Assembly (NCBI GenBank): GCA_023846275.1
Contig: CM043868.1
Coordinates: forward strand, 20,183,755 to 20,247,754
Origin: Vanilla planifolia
Taxonomy: Eukaryota > Streptophyta > Magnoliopsida > Asparagales > Orchidaceae
Length of the DNA: 64,000 bases
Direction: 5' to 3'
Below, piece by piece: positions 1-13,400 of this stretch (position 1 is its first letter; the number at the start of each line of letters is the position of its first letter). The position numbers and the translations under genes are program-made. The notes under the pieces are model-generated. The model saw only the letters and a program-made list of their open reading frames with translations, ran no database searches and was not told where the DNA came from.

Positions 1-679
1 CTCAAAATGGTTATTTATAAGTTTGTTTCAAGATTTCTTCCTCATGATCATAATGCATTGATTTATGTGAGGATAAAGAGTCTCATCACCATTTTTGCAT
101 CCATCCTAGAATTTGCTGTACTGTATATTAGACTTAATATGCAATATGTCAAAACTAAGAGAGCAATTAGCTAAAAGACCATAGAGGCATGTTGGGTTAT
201 GGATGCTTTGTAATCTATGACAACACATTATATGTTAATTTTAGCATACAAAACATCAGCCAATGAGTGCTTTCCTACATGTTGAGTATAGTATGAGAGA
301 TATTTTAGTCGATAATTCATTTTTGCCATTTTGTTCTCAATGTACCATACATTTGATTCTACATATAGTTCAACAAAAATATTAATGGGTAATTCAAAAG
401 AAAAGCTCAAGAAGTTTGGGGAATTTGATAAGCAATATGATTAAGAGTTGTATTAAAATATTAAAGTTTTGTATAGCTTCTTGTTGTAAGAAATTAAAGG
501 GAAGGAAAGAATGATTGAAGCTAATTTTAAGATTTTAGATAAATAAATTTTATATTGGTAATGTAAGTAGCAATAAGTGATTATTTTTAAAATAATACAT
601 TAACATGAGTATATGTATGACATCATGATTCATCTTTTTTGTATGTCTTAAAATATGTTGTGACATTTGAATAATATTA

Positions 680-684
<5 letters not shown>

Positions 685-740
<56 letters not shown>
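685..740. repeat. (AT)n microsatellite
   Basis: About 28 uninterrupted AT dinucleotides. A second, shorter TA tract lies at 852-876. Confidence 0.95.
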
Positions 741-744
<4 letters not shown>

Positions 745-1432
745 CCCATGTTATATGAGACGGAATATATGAAATATAATAGACGAGTGAGATAATGGAC
801 AAGTTAGGTAAGCTTGACGAGTTATATAACTAGTATAAGTCATATAAAGACTATATATATATATATATATATATATTTAAAAATGATAAAATAGAAAGGG
901 AAATATAATAGAAAAAAGATAAGGGATGGAATAAATATTGGAGCAAGTTAGATAAGCCTCGCTTGCATCCATGGTGGATAAGATGATAGAAAAATAAGAA
1001 AAATAAAAAAAATAAAAAAAGAGTTTTTCTTAGTAAATTATCCACTAATTAATGATAGAAAAAGGAATGTGATCTTAACATAGGATTTAGATAATATTAA
1101 GGTACTAATTATATATCAGACCACAAGAAAGTACTCAAACTTTGTGTAAGATTTTGTTGTGTGGTGTCTAACTATCGTTACAACTTTGTGCAAGGTCTTG
1201 ATATGTAGATATGATATGATTTGATTAATAGTTAGTTATAATATACTTATGGATTGAGGTTTAGATATAACGATATGATATCAAATAAATATAAAAATAT
1301 AATAAAATGAGATATTATGAAATATGGAAAATAGTATTAAGAAAAAATAAGATCCAGATAATGAAAATACTTATGAAAAACATAAAAAAAATAAAAAATG
1401 AAGGGAACAAATAAATATTTATCTATATACAA

Positions 1433-1584
<152 letters not shown>

Positions 1585-3198
1585 GTGTTTGAAATATATT
1601 TTGTTCTAAGAGTAATAATGACACGTTCTTTTATACATATGAAATATGTTCCAATTAGTTTGGAATACTATCTTGTTGATGCCATGATATTGTTTGGTTT
1701 AATTTAATTTCAACATTTTTTTCATCACACTTATTCACATATAAAAGGTGTTTATTATTCAAATTTGTTTTTTAGGTTTTATACTCATTATTTGCTTTTG
1801 CTTATATTATGTAGCATGTCATTAGTGTATCAAGAAAGATAAACCAGGGTAGCAATGAGGATGAGTATTACTTACATAGTGACTTTAAGTATTTCAAAAT
1901 TGTACAGTTTCATATGCATATAATGTTTTGTTGACTTATTGTACACATTCAACATTATAATTTGTTAATATCTTCAATTTCATGTGTTAGTGAATCAATG
2001 GATATGTTTGTTCCAAATTAAAAACATAATAGTTATGATTCCATCATTTCTCTCATGAGTGGTTGTTGTTCTTCAATTTTGGAATTATTACTTTGATCTA
2101 ACCTAACAATAATGATTTTTAAAAGTTAAAAATGTAGGAAGTATAAGTGGGGTGTGACCTCTCAAGAGAATGGAGGGAAAAGATGTAGTAGAAAAGAGTA
2201 TAACAATAGTAGTGATTTGAGAACCAAACAACAGCCAAAATTAAAGAGAGTAGGACAAAAGTGAAAAATCCTAACAGTGTTAAAAATAAGGTCAACAATT
2301 TAGGAGTTAATATAAGCTTAAAAATAAGTTAAAAACACTTGATCTTTGTTGTTTGATCATTCAAATGTATATAGCCAATGTATTATTACACATGTGAATA
2401 AAAACAATTTGATTCAATAATGTTTGATTATATGAATGATGTTTTTTCAAGTTCTTCTCTCATTCTAAGAAATTTTTTTATTGTTCTAGATTATGATATG
2501 CAATTAATCTTAGGTTAATAATGTAAGTAAATTAAAATCAAGTATTCTTTCAATACCATCATTATATACACATTTCATGTCAATAGTGTAAAGTAGAAAT
2601 AAATCATTTACTTGAATAGACTTTTTATCTATCAATATGACAAAAGTTTATAGGAAAGTTTAGGGGGAATGCTTGTTCATTACGATGGGTTTTCAAATAT
2701 ATTCTTTTATGATTATTACGTTAAGGATATTAATACAAGTAATATGCTTACTAAACATTTCAATGAAGAAAGTTGATAGATGATATTAAATACTTTAATA
2801 AAAAAACCAAAAGGACAAGTCAAAGAAATAAATCAATAGTAATTAAGATGAGTCAAACAAAGATAAGATGTCATGGAGGGATCTATAGGGAGAAAGATGG
2901 GTATTATGACAACTCATTTTCTTTACTTAAGTGTTATACTTAATATAGGAATTTACTATCAATATTTTAAAATTTATATTAATTAGAATACAATAATATT
3001 ATTTCTTCATTATCAAAAAATATGTTAAATGAAGTAATCTGGAGTTTGATGTTGAAAATATTTCTGGACATTGCAAAAATGGAGGAATCCATCAATATTC
3101 ATATCATGATTATTATATATCAATTAAACTTATTACAAATTTTTAAAACTAATTCGAATAAAAAATATTTATATTGATTTTCTTATTTTATAATGATA

Positions 3199-3203
3199 GC
3201 CTT
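3199..3203. repeat. Target-site duplication GCCTT, left
   Basis: The five bases just before the LTR (GCCTT) are repeated exactly at 6198-6202 just after it. A 5-bp duplication is what Ty3/Gypsy integrases make. Confidence 0.85.
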
Positions 3204-6197
3204 TGTTACACCCCATTTTTTTTCCTAGGCTGATTTTTGGCATACATTTTTTTTTACATATAGACAGCTCAGATCGTCCCATACCAACCTGAGTAGCCTA
3301 CGAAAAACATAGGATATAACACATCATTACACACCTACTTTCCTTAACAATGTGGATCCCATCTCCCGGGTACACCGTCAAATCAGGTTCATGACTCCTG
3401 AATTAACAGATGGACTCGCGCAATGTTACTCCTACTAGACCCTATACTCCTAACCCATACCGGTAGGAGAACCGATCTAATAGAAGTCTGAATCCCCACA
3501 GTTAAGTTCCATAGTCATGTAATGACCTCACCATCAAAAATAAGATACATAACATCCACCGATAAAATATGGCACTCCAACACTATACCACCAAGACAAT
3601 AAAGTAAAACAGTGAATGGAAACTACATCACAAGAATAAGATCCAAGTCCAACAAATACAATATCATCCAACTAGATACATAAGTCAGAATCACCCTCAC
3701 ATATTACATGACATAAGAATAACAGTCTCCCTGAATACATCCAATAGCATCAATCACACTAACCAAAATGTCTCAGAAAATCACAGATCAGATATCCTCC
3801 ACTAGCCTGCTGACCACGATCCCACCTAATCTGGGTGGCGTCAAGGCTGTCGAGCCGCTGGAAAAATATAGATAATAAAGGAGTGAGCTACGCCCATTAG
3901 GAAAGACAGCTAGTAAAAACTCACATGCAAGAGAAGGATAATAGCAAGAGTATAGGAATACAGCATAACAATGTATGGTGGAAAGGCACTATCAGTCCCA
4001 GACTCTGACCAACCACAGTCACCCCAATTCACACCAGAGTAGCTCTCCTCTGTGCTCCCAGGCAGCATGCCAGTGGGACACGCCCATCTCTACGCACGCA
4101 TGGCGCCTAGGCAAAGCATGCCAGCGAGACACGCCCATCTCTGCGCACGCATCACAACGCCTAGCACCCGACACCGCAGCGTCTCTCGTCAATCAATCTT
4201 CTGGAGACTATAGACAGAACCAGTCACATAGATCTCTAGCCAACGTGAGACACCCCTGCCACCCTCAGGCACGCAGGCCTACACACTTGGCTAGCCACGG
4301 CGAGTCACCCCTGCCACTGCCACTCTCAGGCGCGCAGGCCTACACTCATGGACCAGAAGAGATCGACTCAGTCACCGTCCCATGAAGTCCTCTCCCAACA
4401 ATTTCCATAGAAGCCACGCCCCTACAGTCATTGCCAAGCTCTAACTCCAAGATTCGGCAACATGTGTCTAGATACAACAAGGCGCATACCAGTCCACATG
4501 TATACTGTGGAAGCTAAGTCTGTACCGCACAGTTACTTACCACAACTACCCTAAAACATCATATAGGGCCTATAGTATTCCGGTCCAATATGTCAATCCA
4601 TGAAATATGCCAACACTGAGTAAACTGACTCAATCCATGTCATTGTCATCCAAGCAACACAAACTGTACCAAAATTCTGACTATTCTGGTAGCACCCAAG
4701 TGTCACACTTTCTTCAAACTAATCCAGCTGCACTGAATTTATGGGTATTTTCCAACAGTCAATTTCAACTTGGCTACGTGATTTCTAAAAATCACCTTTT
4801 TCTCACTTCAGGAAATTTTTAAATTCAAAAAAATCAATTTCCGCCCTTTATCCATTTTCCGAAATTCGGAATAAATTTCCGAATAAAATTTAAATTTCCA
4901 CATATATCCTTTTTCCAAAAATTCGGATTAATTTCCGAATTAAATTTCCTCCGCGCCGTTCATCCGCGCCGAATCCCGCTGAACCGGTTTTCGCTGCCGG
5001 TTCGGAACCCTCGCGCTGAACCGCGACACCGCCGAACCAATTCCTTAATAATCCATTAATCGGTCGATGCTTAAATAAATATAATTACTAATAAATATTA
5101 TATAATACCATTAATTACTTAAATAAACTCGTAATTAATCTAAACCCTTCTCCTTCCTCGGTCCGACGCCCGCGAACCCTAACTGACGCAATCCCCGACC
5201 AATCCATTTCCTTCCGTCGATTTCCGGCGAACTCGAACAAGGAGAAACAAAATTCGATGTTCGTACTATCCTAATGTTTCAATAATGCCACTAATTTAAA
5301 ATTTCCGCCGAAGGAGTTCGCCCGTACGCCATTGCCGTAAGATTAATCCAACAATTAATTAACTAATTCAATGGCAAACAGATAATACAAATCCCTAACA
5401 TGCTCCTAAGCATTAACTAATTTTTTCGGCGAATTGGGAAATTTTCCAGAAATCCAAAAATTGTAAAAGACGCAGATTAGCATTCAACTAAGTCCGATTT
5501 TTCATCCACATGCTTGTGTTCATTAAGCAAAATATTCCATGCTTTTAATTTCTACTAATAACTAATTTAATCTGAATTTCCTACCTTTACTCGTCGCCGG
5601 CGACGGTGGAGCTCGCACGCGATCAACCGCAGCTCCTCACCGAACGAAACCGGTACCAAAATGCTCGTCTCTGTCCTGCGAACCTCCGGTTACCAAAAGC
5701 CCCTTGAAAGGCTGCTGGAATTTACCGCCGTTCGCCGTGAACACCTCGCCTTTAGCCGCCGTTCGAAACCCTAACAGCCGAACAAATCAGGTTAAATACC
5801 CAGCTTAAACCGGTAATAACCCGTTAAGACCCATTAAGCGCCGGTTGACCTTCTAAAAACGCCGCTTAACACTCGATCAGCCGGTTAATCTCCACCGCTG
5901 ATCTCGCCCGTCCGATCCGCTTATCCGCGGCTTATTCATACGCACGCGCAAACGCACCTCGGCGAACCGCCCGCCTTCGCTGAACCGCTCCGGTCCGGTT
6001 CACGCTGTAAAAGAAACCAAATTCTGGTTTTTTTTAAAAAAAATAAATCTCGGTACTCCGAAAAATCCCCAGAAAATTTCAGAAATTTCAATAGCCTCTA
6101 ATTGAGTTCCTGGCTCATCCTACTGTCGATCTGAAATCATCCAAGCCACAATTGAATTATCGAAGATTAAACACATAATATTTTACCGGGTATAACA
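3204..6197 (-). mobile_element. Solo LTR of a Ty3/Gypsy-type retrotransposon (copy A)
   Basis: On the plus strand this 2994-bp block starts TGTTACACCCC and ends GGGTATAACA, so it has TG...CA ends and short inverted termini. It is flanked by a perfect 5-bp duplication (GCCTT). It aligns with 59106-62101 in reverse orientation along its whole length. The strand given takes copy B (plus) as sense; the true transcriptional sense is not proven. No internal region lies on either side, so it is a solo LTR, normally formed by recombination between the two LTRs of a full element. LTRs near 3 kb are typical of some chromoviruses such as Tekay/Del, but without internal sequence the lineage is inferred. 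It is clearly more GC-rich than its surroundings. Confidence 0.88.
4060..4345. repeat. GC-rich internal tandem repeats of solo LTR copy A
   Basis: Two neighbouring GC-rich duplications correspond to those at 60972-61085 and 61167-61256 in copy B: one of about 51 bp containing GGGACACGCCCATCTCT-like sequence, one of about 61 bp. Both LTR copies have them, so they belong to the family and are not a local event. They keep an open frame of 136 codons (3975-4385), which I consider fortuitous. Confidence 0.7.
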
Positions 6198-6202
6198 GCC
6201 TT
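6198..6202. repeat. Target-site duplication GCCTT, right
   Basis: Exact match to 3199-3203 on the other side of the solo LTR. Confidence 0.85.
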
Positions 6203-6949
6203 CTTCTCACCAGATGCCTGACAGAGAGAATTAGGGATTTTGGAAACCTCTTGAATCCATTATTCAAAGGAGTTTGACAGTTTCTAGCTAGTTAATCTCC
6301 CACCAAGGAAAAATTAGAAGGGTAGTGCTTGGGCTTGATTGGTAGAATCCTTGTTCTTGGTATGGCCTAATTAGAGTTTAAAGAAATAAATGAAGAAGTT
6401 TGAAGGCTACTATGGTGAGAAAATCAAAGAGGAGAAGTTATGTTTGAGGTAGGATTTGAATGGAAAGGCTATTAGAGTGTTTTTTAAAGCATTTCTTTCC
6501 TTTTCTTTGAATAATTGTGGCTACTTTACAAATTTTTAAGGAAGGAGACAATGTAGTGGTGTTGGAGTGTCTTGGTTAAAGAAGAATGAAAACTGTAGTT
6601 ATTTTGTGAAATTTCCAAGATTGCAAGTAGTTTAACGATAAGATTTGAAACAAGTATTCATAATCCCTATGTATTATTTCTATTATGTAAGAAACATTGG
6701 GCAAAGAGAAACTAATAAAAAGACCATCTCCAAGGATCAAGATAGGTAAACTAAAATAATTATAATATAAAAAATTATTTTTTATAATTTGTGTATTACA
6801 TGAAATTTTGTAAATAAAATGACATTATTAGCCCATTTATACATATTAAATAAGTTTATGTATAGTGGCATATGAGTAGCATGGCATGAAAATTTGAGAA
6901 TAATGTATGCAAGATGTGAGAGCTTATTATGTGAGTTATAACACACATG

Positions 6950-6980
<31 letters not shown>

Positions 6981-7870
6981 AACCTTTTAAAATTTTATGT
7001 AATCTAATAAAAGCTATAGAAGGAAAGACATATAAAAGAATTCAAGACTATTGAGCCTATAGTTTATGAGATATATGTATGAATTACTAATAAAAAATTA
7101 TTTTTCTTATGACCTAATTCCTTAGTGTCACTTATAATACAATTTGGTAGCTAGTGCTTACCGATGATCTAGCAATATTTGATACTATTGACATCTAACC
7201 TTATGATTAAAACTATCAATAGTGTGATCAAGAGCTATAAATTATTGTTTGACTTAGCAACTTTTTTATTGTGTGATGTAGTGATTGATATGATAAGATG
7301 CTAGTTGACATGAGATAAAGATTTTAGGATAAGAGTCATTTAAAAAAATAAGTCCCAATAATTAGAAATTAATAAAAATATTATTAATCAGTATAAAATG
7401 TTACAATATAGAATATGTTTGAACTAAGATAAAAAATCAATGTTGTTGTATGTTGGCATAAATGATAAATGCATATGTATGCATAAGATGTGATATTTTT
7501 TTTAATATTATAGAGACATTTTTACTCATGATCATTTCTTATATGCCATACATTTATTTTCGAGCTTTAAGAATAATTATATTTCTCTTATTATATTTAC
7601 ATTACTTACATTAGTTATCAACTTATATATTGAGTTTATTATGATTACTGTTTTATTTATATTGTAGGGCATAATACAAGAACACACTAAGTGGGAGAAT
7701 TGAGTGATATATGAGTTAGATCCTGAAGAATAGAAGCAAAGTAGTTTGGACTATTGATATCTATAATATTGTATTCAATATATTATATGTATAATTTTGT
7801 TGGAGACTTATGTACTTGTAAATTGTATTATCTTTTGTTGCTGATATACAATATGATTATTCATTTTGTT
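6203..7870. other. AT-rich intergenic DNA
   Basis: No gene seen. Contains a short (TA)n tract at about 6955-6980. The first 100 bases continue the sequence the solo LTR interrupted. Confidence 0.6.
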
Positions 7871-10500
7871 TTTTGTTAGTTATCACACCTAGCCTTTTTA
7901 ACCATTTATTTTAAACTACTTGGTACAACAACTCTTATACATATCATTGTATTTAGCTAATACCCTTTTACTCTTGGGGGTTGATATTCAAATTAGGAGA
8001 CATAGTCTCCTAATTTGATCACCAAGCTTCTTTACCAGATTGTCAAATGCATGACTTAAGAACTTATTCATATTGAGCTAAAGTAAATTCTTAAATATAA
8101 TAATACATACAATGTACTAATATAATATTTAACCTACAAATAATCCATATGTATAAATTATAGTATCCATTATCTAAATTAATAAAAAAAATATAAATGA
8201 TAATGAAGTATCTAATAATAAAGTTCATCAAATAAGTTTACATCAATCAATAAAGTCTAATATAATATAAAAATATAATTATTACATTATTAAATAAAAA
8301 GATCAACATCATACTATTAAGAAAAAAAAATAACTAAAAATACTAAGTGATCAGTAGTTGTCCTAATCACAAGCTCTTATGTAATCTCTTGCCACTCGGA
8401 TCTTATACATAAAAATGTAAAGAGACTGAGCTTTAACTCAATAAACAACCCTTAAGTGAGAATATAAAACTCACATACAATCAAAAAGTCTTATAATAAT
8501 AATAATTAATAAGTAGTATAAATTAATATTAGATTAATATCAAAATCATATATATCATGTATTAAGCAACAAAACTATCAAGTCTAATAAGAAAAATGTA
8601 TGATGCAACCAATTTGATGCTTAGTGATTGACCAAGATTTGGAATTACCTTTAAGCCAATGCAACCCAAGTTAAGATTTGTCATCATATAAATCAATAGT
8701 CTTTTCTAAGATATGTAATAATCATCTAAATTAGTACTTCTTTTCTAGGACATAACATAGCCAAATAAATGAGCACTTCTTTTCTAAGATATGCCATAGC
8801 CATATAAACCATCATACTTTTACAATACATGTTATCACTGACCTAATCTTAGCATCAAAAGTCTTTTCTTCACAAAGTTTGCTTTACTTATCTCTTGGCT
8901 CTAAATTCAAATCACTATTACTCAATATCTAAGTATTTCTAAGATATTTTTAGAATATTTGAATCGGTCATCTAATAACTTATTATTATATAAATAGTTT
9001 TAGGGTTACCTTTTGACCCTTAATCTTTCTTGGATAATATGATAAATCCAAAAGTTTTCTTTATTTATTAGTTTTTACTCTTAGACTTATCTAAAGTCTT
9101 ATCCATAATCATTTTACTTATTTGGCTACTCTTGGGCTCTCACCCAAGTCATATCTTAACTTTACCTTTATGCATTTTTCTAGAACTTAAAAACTTATTA
9201 ATTTGGGTTCACATGACTTTTTTGTCATTTGGCAAAGTTTGAGCCCAAAGTCTCTGTTGAACCAATTGCATAACTCCTTAGATGACCATCTACAATGTTA
9301 ACCCATGGCCCAAGAGATTATAGAGTTATACAGTGTGTTACCAAAATCAATTAAGCCATGCCTAAGGTTTATCTATCATAAGCAGTAAATTTTTCCCTTG
9401 GTCGAGCCTAGCATCTTCCATTAAGCTATAGACCAAATCATCTTCTTCTTATCCAAGGCTTTACTTGATGACTTAATCTTATGGCTTTATTTCAAGCAAA
9501 CTCAAGACTCACCAAGTTCTATTATTGATGATCCAATCATAAAATTCATATATAGGATTTTCTTTCATGCAATTAAAACCTAAGCCTAACGTTATCTTAA
9601 TCTACCCTAATTCATTCTTATATTAACCTTTGATCACAAGCTATTCAAAACCTATCTTGCTTCTAATTAATCTCTCAAAAGTCTCTAATAAGACAAAATT
9701 TATGTCTATGAATGTACCTAAAATCATATATTGACCATCAATTCTACAGTAACCTCATCTAACCCTTAGCAAACCCTACCCAATTCTTATAAGATTAGAA
9801 AAATTATCAACCAACCTAATCCTCTTTTAAGACATCCAACCAAGCCTTACTAGGTTCATTCATGAGAAATCAAGAAATTCTCTTAACCTTAGAGGCCATT
9901 TAGGTCATTCTAAAGTCAAAACCATACCTCTCTAAGATTAACCAAACCATGCTACTAGCTCACCAAGCAAAATCTAGACATGAAAATGCTTGGTTAAAAG
10001 AATGACTAAGGTTTTGGCTAAGTTCAACTTTATATCCTAAAATCTTAAGTTCTAGTTTAAGTTCAATTATTCAAGGGTTATTATCAAATCTATTATAATG
10101 ATTTCTTTATAAAATCAAGGATTTTCATCAAACCATAGTTTAAGTTAAAGCTCATCATATCAAAATTAATAATGTCTTTATAAATAAACAAATCTTTAAA
10201 GTAACACAGAACTTCATGAAGAAATAACTTCTATATAACATGATATTATTAAAAAAATAAGAAAATTACTAAAAATATGTTTCAAGCCATTTTTCCTAAC
10301 AAAATCATCAAGATCAAAGTCTCTAATAACATATATTTGATCCTTAATTTCATACAATTGTTTGATGATTGATTCATCAATTTGTAATAATTTAAAAGAA
10401 TGTCAATCTCAGGTGAGATGATCTTAATTTAAAAATGTTGTCAAAAGATGTCGTATGTACAAGAGAAAAATGAAAAGTTTTAAGAGAAACTTTATCCATT
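7871..10500 (-). mobile_element. Possible decayed LTR
   Basis: Near 7871 the plus strand reads TGTTAGTTATCACACCTAGCC, the reverse complement of an LTR 3' end of the GGTGTGATA type seen at 21878-21900. Near 8410-8460 a 'gagactgagctttaactcaataa' type stretch recalls the 'gtgagcta' stretch found in the solo LTRs (3877-3900). No intact second terminus or target-site duplication could be found, so boundaries and strand are tentative. No coding region is visible. Confidence 0.3.
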
Positions 10501-10559
10501 TGATTCTTGAAATTTGAAACTTTCGTAATCAAATTTTGAAAAATAAATAATTTATTAAA

Positions 10560-10700
10560 GATTAAAAGTTAGTTTTATCAATCATTCCTCATTTGGTTAG
10601 CTTATTAATGTTATATAGTTATTTTTACACTCTAATTAATTTGATATTAAAATTATTAGGGATGACATTAAATTTTGATGTAAGATAGGGCATGATATGA
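10560..10700 (+). repeat. LTR 3'-end-like repeat, related to 21485-22000
   Basis: This block aligns by eye with the units at 21485-22000: shared order of a 'cattcctcatttggttag' type stretch, a 'ttaatgt-ata-agttatttt' stretch, an 'actctaatta' stretch and a terminal 'gatg...agggcatgatat' stretch. In the better-kept unit at 21878-21900 the last part reads GTCAAGTGGGGTGTGATA. A gag remnant in the same orientation starts about 200 bp further on, as expected for the end of a 5' LTR. Confidence 0.4.
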
Positions 10701-10899
10701 TAGAATTAGAGTAGTTGACATCCTTGCAAAAATTTTGATTTAGAGTCAAACTTGGTAAATTGAGGAGTTTTCATAAGTGAGGATATTTTACATGTATTTT
10801 GCATCATTTCATTCATTAAATGTTGCTTTTAAATTAAATTTAGATAATGTTGATGTGAGAATATTTGTTTAGGAAAGTGGATTGGGGTAAAAGTAAAAA

Positions 10900-11870
10900 A
10901 AGGTTGAATCAAGAAATATGGCCTATGAAAGAGAATTTGAGTAAGATTTTGATGATCATACCATGCCTATGCAAGTGCCTTCTAATTTAAGGCAATTTTC
11001 TCATAGTAGAGGAGATAATTAGATGGATAGATTCACAAATCAATTTTATAAAAATGCATCCCCTTTTTTTTAGGACTTGATCCATTGACAACTAAAGGTT
11101 GGCTAAGATAGATAGTTAAAATGTCAAATGGCATATGTTTTCTTAATAATAGAAAGGTACCCCTTGTTTTGATAATATTAGATGGCATAAAAGATTTCTG
11201 GTAGGAGTACTACCACTGAATCCAATTCAGAGAATGGCATATATGTGGGATTTCTTTGGAGAAATTTAAAGATGAATTTGAAAATTGGTGTATACCTTAT
11301 TTTGTGAGGGAGAAAATGAGTGAGGAATTAGCTTCACTAAATATGTTTGCTACTATTTATGGGAAAAAAAGTCATGCTAACCTGACATGCCCATGATCTG
11401 GTTAGCCCAAAGGAGTAGAGATTTTACTTTTTTTCATTAAGGATTAAATATTTCTATAAGATCTTCATTGATTTCATTCCATACTTAAGACTATTTAGAG
11501 TTGGTTAAATAGAAAAGAATGATTGAGTAGGAATTATTGACTTTAAATAGTAAAAAAGAAAGTGAAAAAAAGAGTTTGTTGGGGTTAAAAGTATGAGTTC
11601 ATTTAAGAAAAGTGCTCCAAGAGGAAGTGGCGACAAGTTGATTTTGGTAGTTTAGATTTAAAAAGCAATTATTTAGTACAATTGGTATTTGATCTATTAT
11701 AATATCTAATGAGAAGATGCCTCAATGCTTTGAATGTGAAAGTTTTCAAATAGATGCTTAATTGTTTAGTTAAGAAAGTCAGAGAACATGTTTTATTTGT
11801 GGAGAATTAGGCTACATGGCTAGGAATTATCCTTAACCTATATCAGGATCAAACATAGTCTCAACATCAC
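10900..11870 (+). pseudogene. Ty3/Gypsy gag remnant
   Basis: Gag is the structural polyprotein that packages retrotransposon RNA. Reading the plus strand with frame changes gives gag-like pieces: LGLDPLTTKGWL near 11070-11105, KFKDEFENW and PYFVREKMSEELASL near 11260-11340. These match the usual 'F...FVREKM..EF..L' pattern of plant Ty3/Gypsy gag. At 11789-11833 the frame CFICGELGYMARNYP keeps the CX2CX4HX4C spacing, but the His and last Cys are now Tyr. A more damaged knuckle begins near 11726 (CFEC). Stops and frameshifts make it non-functional. No protease or RT follows, so the element is truncated or the rest is beyond recognition. Confidence 0.7.
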
Positions 11871-13400
11871 AATCTTTTGTTCATGGTTATGGCAACTTGC
11901 TTAGATTATATTGAAATTTAATGTATAATGTATTAGGTACAAGATGAATAATATGTTTTTTTGATTTATAATATGTTAAGCCAAATATATAGTATATGGG
12001 GTCAATATATTATTTGTGGGGAGAGAGAGAAAAAAAACAATTAAAGGACCCTTTTACCCAAGATTTATATACATTAGATCCAAATTTGATGTACAATACA
12101 TTGTACCCAACATATAACACTTTGCCAATAGACAATACATATACCTAATATATTATATGCTAAGAGAGAAATAAAAAAATGAATAAGAAAATAGAGACTT
12201 GAGCAAACTAGGTAATTTAAAATATTTCATATATAGAAAACCAACATTGTATGCTAAATTATGTATCATTCACTTGTGTAGAAAATAAAAGACAAAGAAA
12301 AGGTTGTGTTCAAAGAAATTAAGTTGGTAAACTAAAGTAACTATGATGTAAATAGATTATTTTATCTACCTTTAAAATGCATTGATATGAAATGAGCATG
12401 ATATCATGGTATCATGTGATCATAAGCATATGTTTTGATCTTATATAACATGTTATTAACACAATGTGATTATTTAAAAATAAAATAAAGCTCATGTATT
12501 AAGATTAAGTTATAAGAGCTTGATGATATATCTTGTGATATTATATGATATAAGATAACATGTAGATGTTGTAATTTTGTTATGACATTATCCCTTGGTT
12601 ACTAGCAATGATAAGATAAAATTATCATTATAAGCACTTATTACAAAGCCTTCATTTATAGGTTGGCATCGAATCTTATTCCCAACTATCAATAGTATTT
12701 TGTGTAGAGTATTGATGAGTCGAGCTCTTCTATCATTTGTACTTTATATAGATCGATGATAAGCTGAGCTAATGTAATTAAGATTTTCAACTAGCTATGA
12801 CATATCTATGAGTTGAGGTCTAGATTTGTGATGATCTCAGATAGATATGTAATCATATGAGATCCTGTGGCATAAAGATAATGGTACTTTTGAAAAATAA
12901 GGGTTATATACTTTGAATATTATAAAAAAAGATAAGAAGTAATGATAAAAATAAGAAATTATTAAAACTTGGAAGTAAGATGTATACATAAATGGTAAGT
13001 GAATTATAAAAATCTCAAATTTAATAATCATGAATAAAATACAACATGAGTATTTAAAACCTTGAATGCTCTTATTATTTTATTTTAGAAAATCTTATTT
13101 ATTTTAAAAAGTTTGTATGAATGTAATAAAGGTAAGTATATAATCAATTTTAAATGGTTACATTCAAAACTAGATATATGTCTACCCTTGGTCAAAAGGT
13201 TTGGGTAAAAATATTAAAACATATTTTGTAAAATAGGCAGTTCAAAAGTTCCTACAACATTGGGTCAAAGGAATATTATGCTATTGATCTCTAGTCATGA
13301 TATTTTATTTGATGATAACAAATTCTAAGTATTTGTTGTAAATTAGTTTGAGTGAATTTTTAAATTTTAGATATCTGATGCTTATGTTCATGAGAGAAGT
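11871..13400. other. AT-rich intergenic DNA
   Basis: Nothing recognisable. Probably the eroded continuation of the element whose gag lies just upstream, but no domain can be read. Confidence 0.5.

Noticed and set aside
2640..2800. Possible Copia RNase H end (a segment reading DINTSNMLTKHFNEES)
   Set aside because: Only a vague likeness to the 'ADIFTK' block; neighbouring motifs are absent.
3975..4385. 136-codon frame in solo LTR copy A, with a counterpart at 60933-61343
   Set aside because: It lies inside an LTR, spans GC-rich tandem repeats and shows no known domain; I list it as a curiosity, not a gene.
4607..4822. 71-codon frame with a counterpart at 60424-60711
   Set aside because: Inside the solo LTRs, with different ends in the two copies, which speaks against coding constraint.
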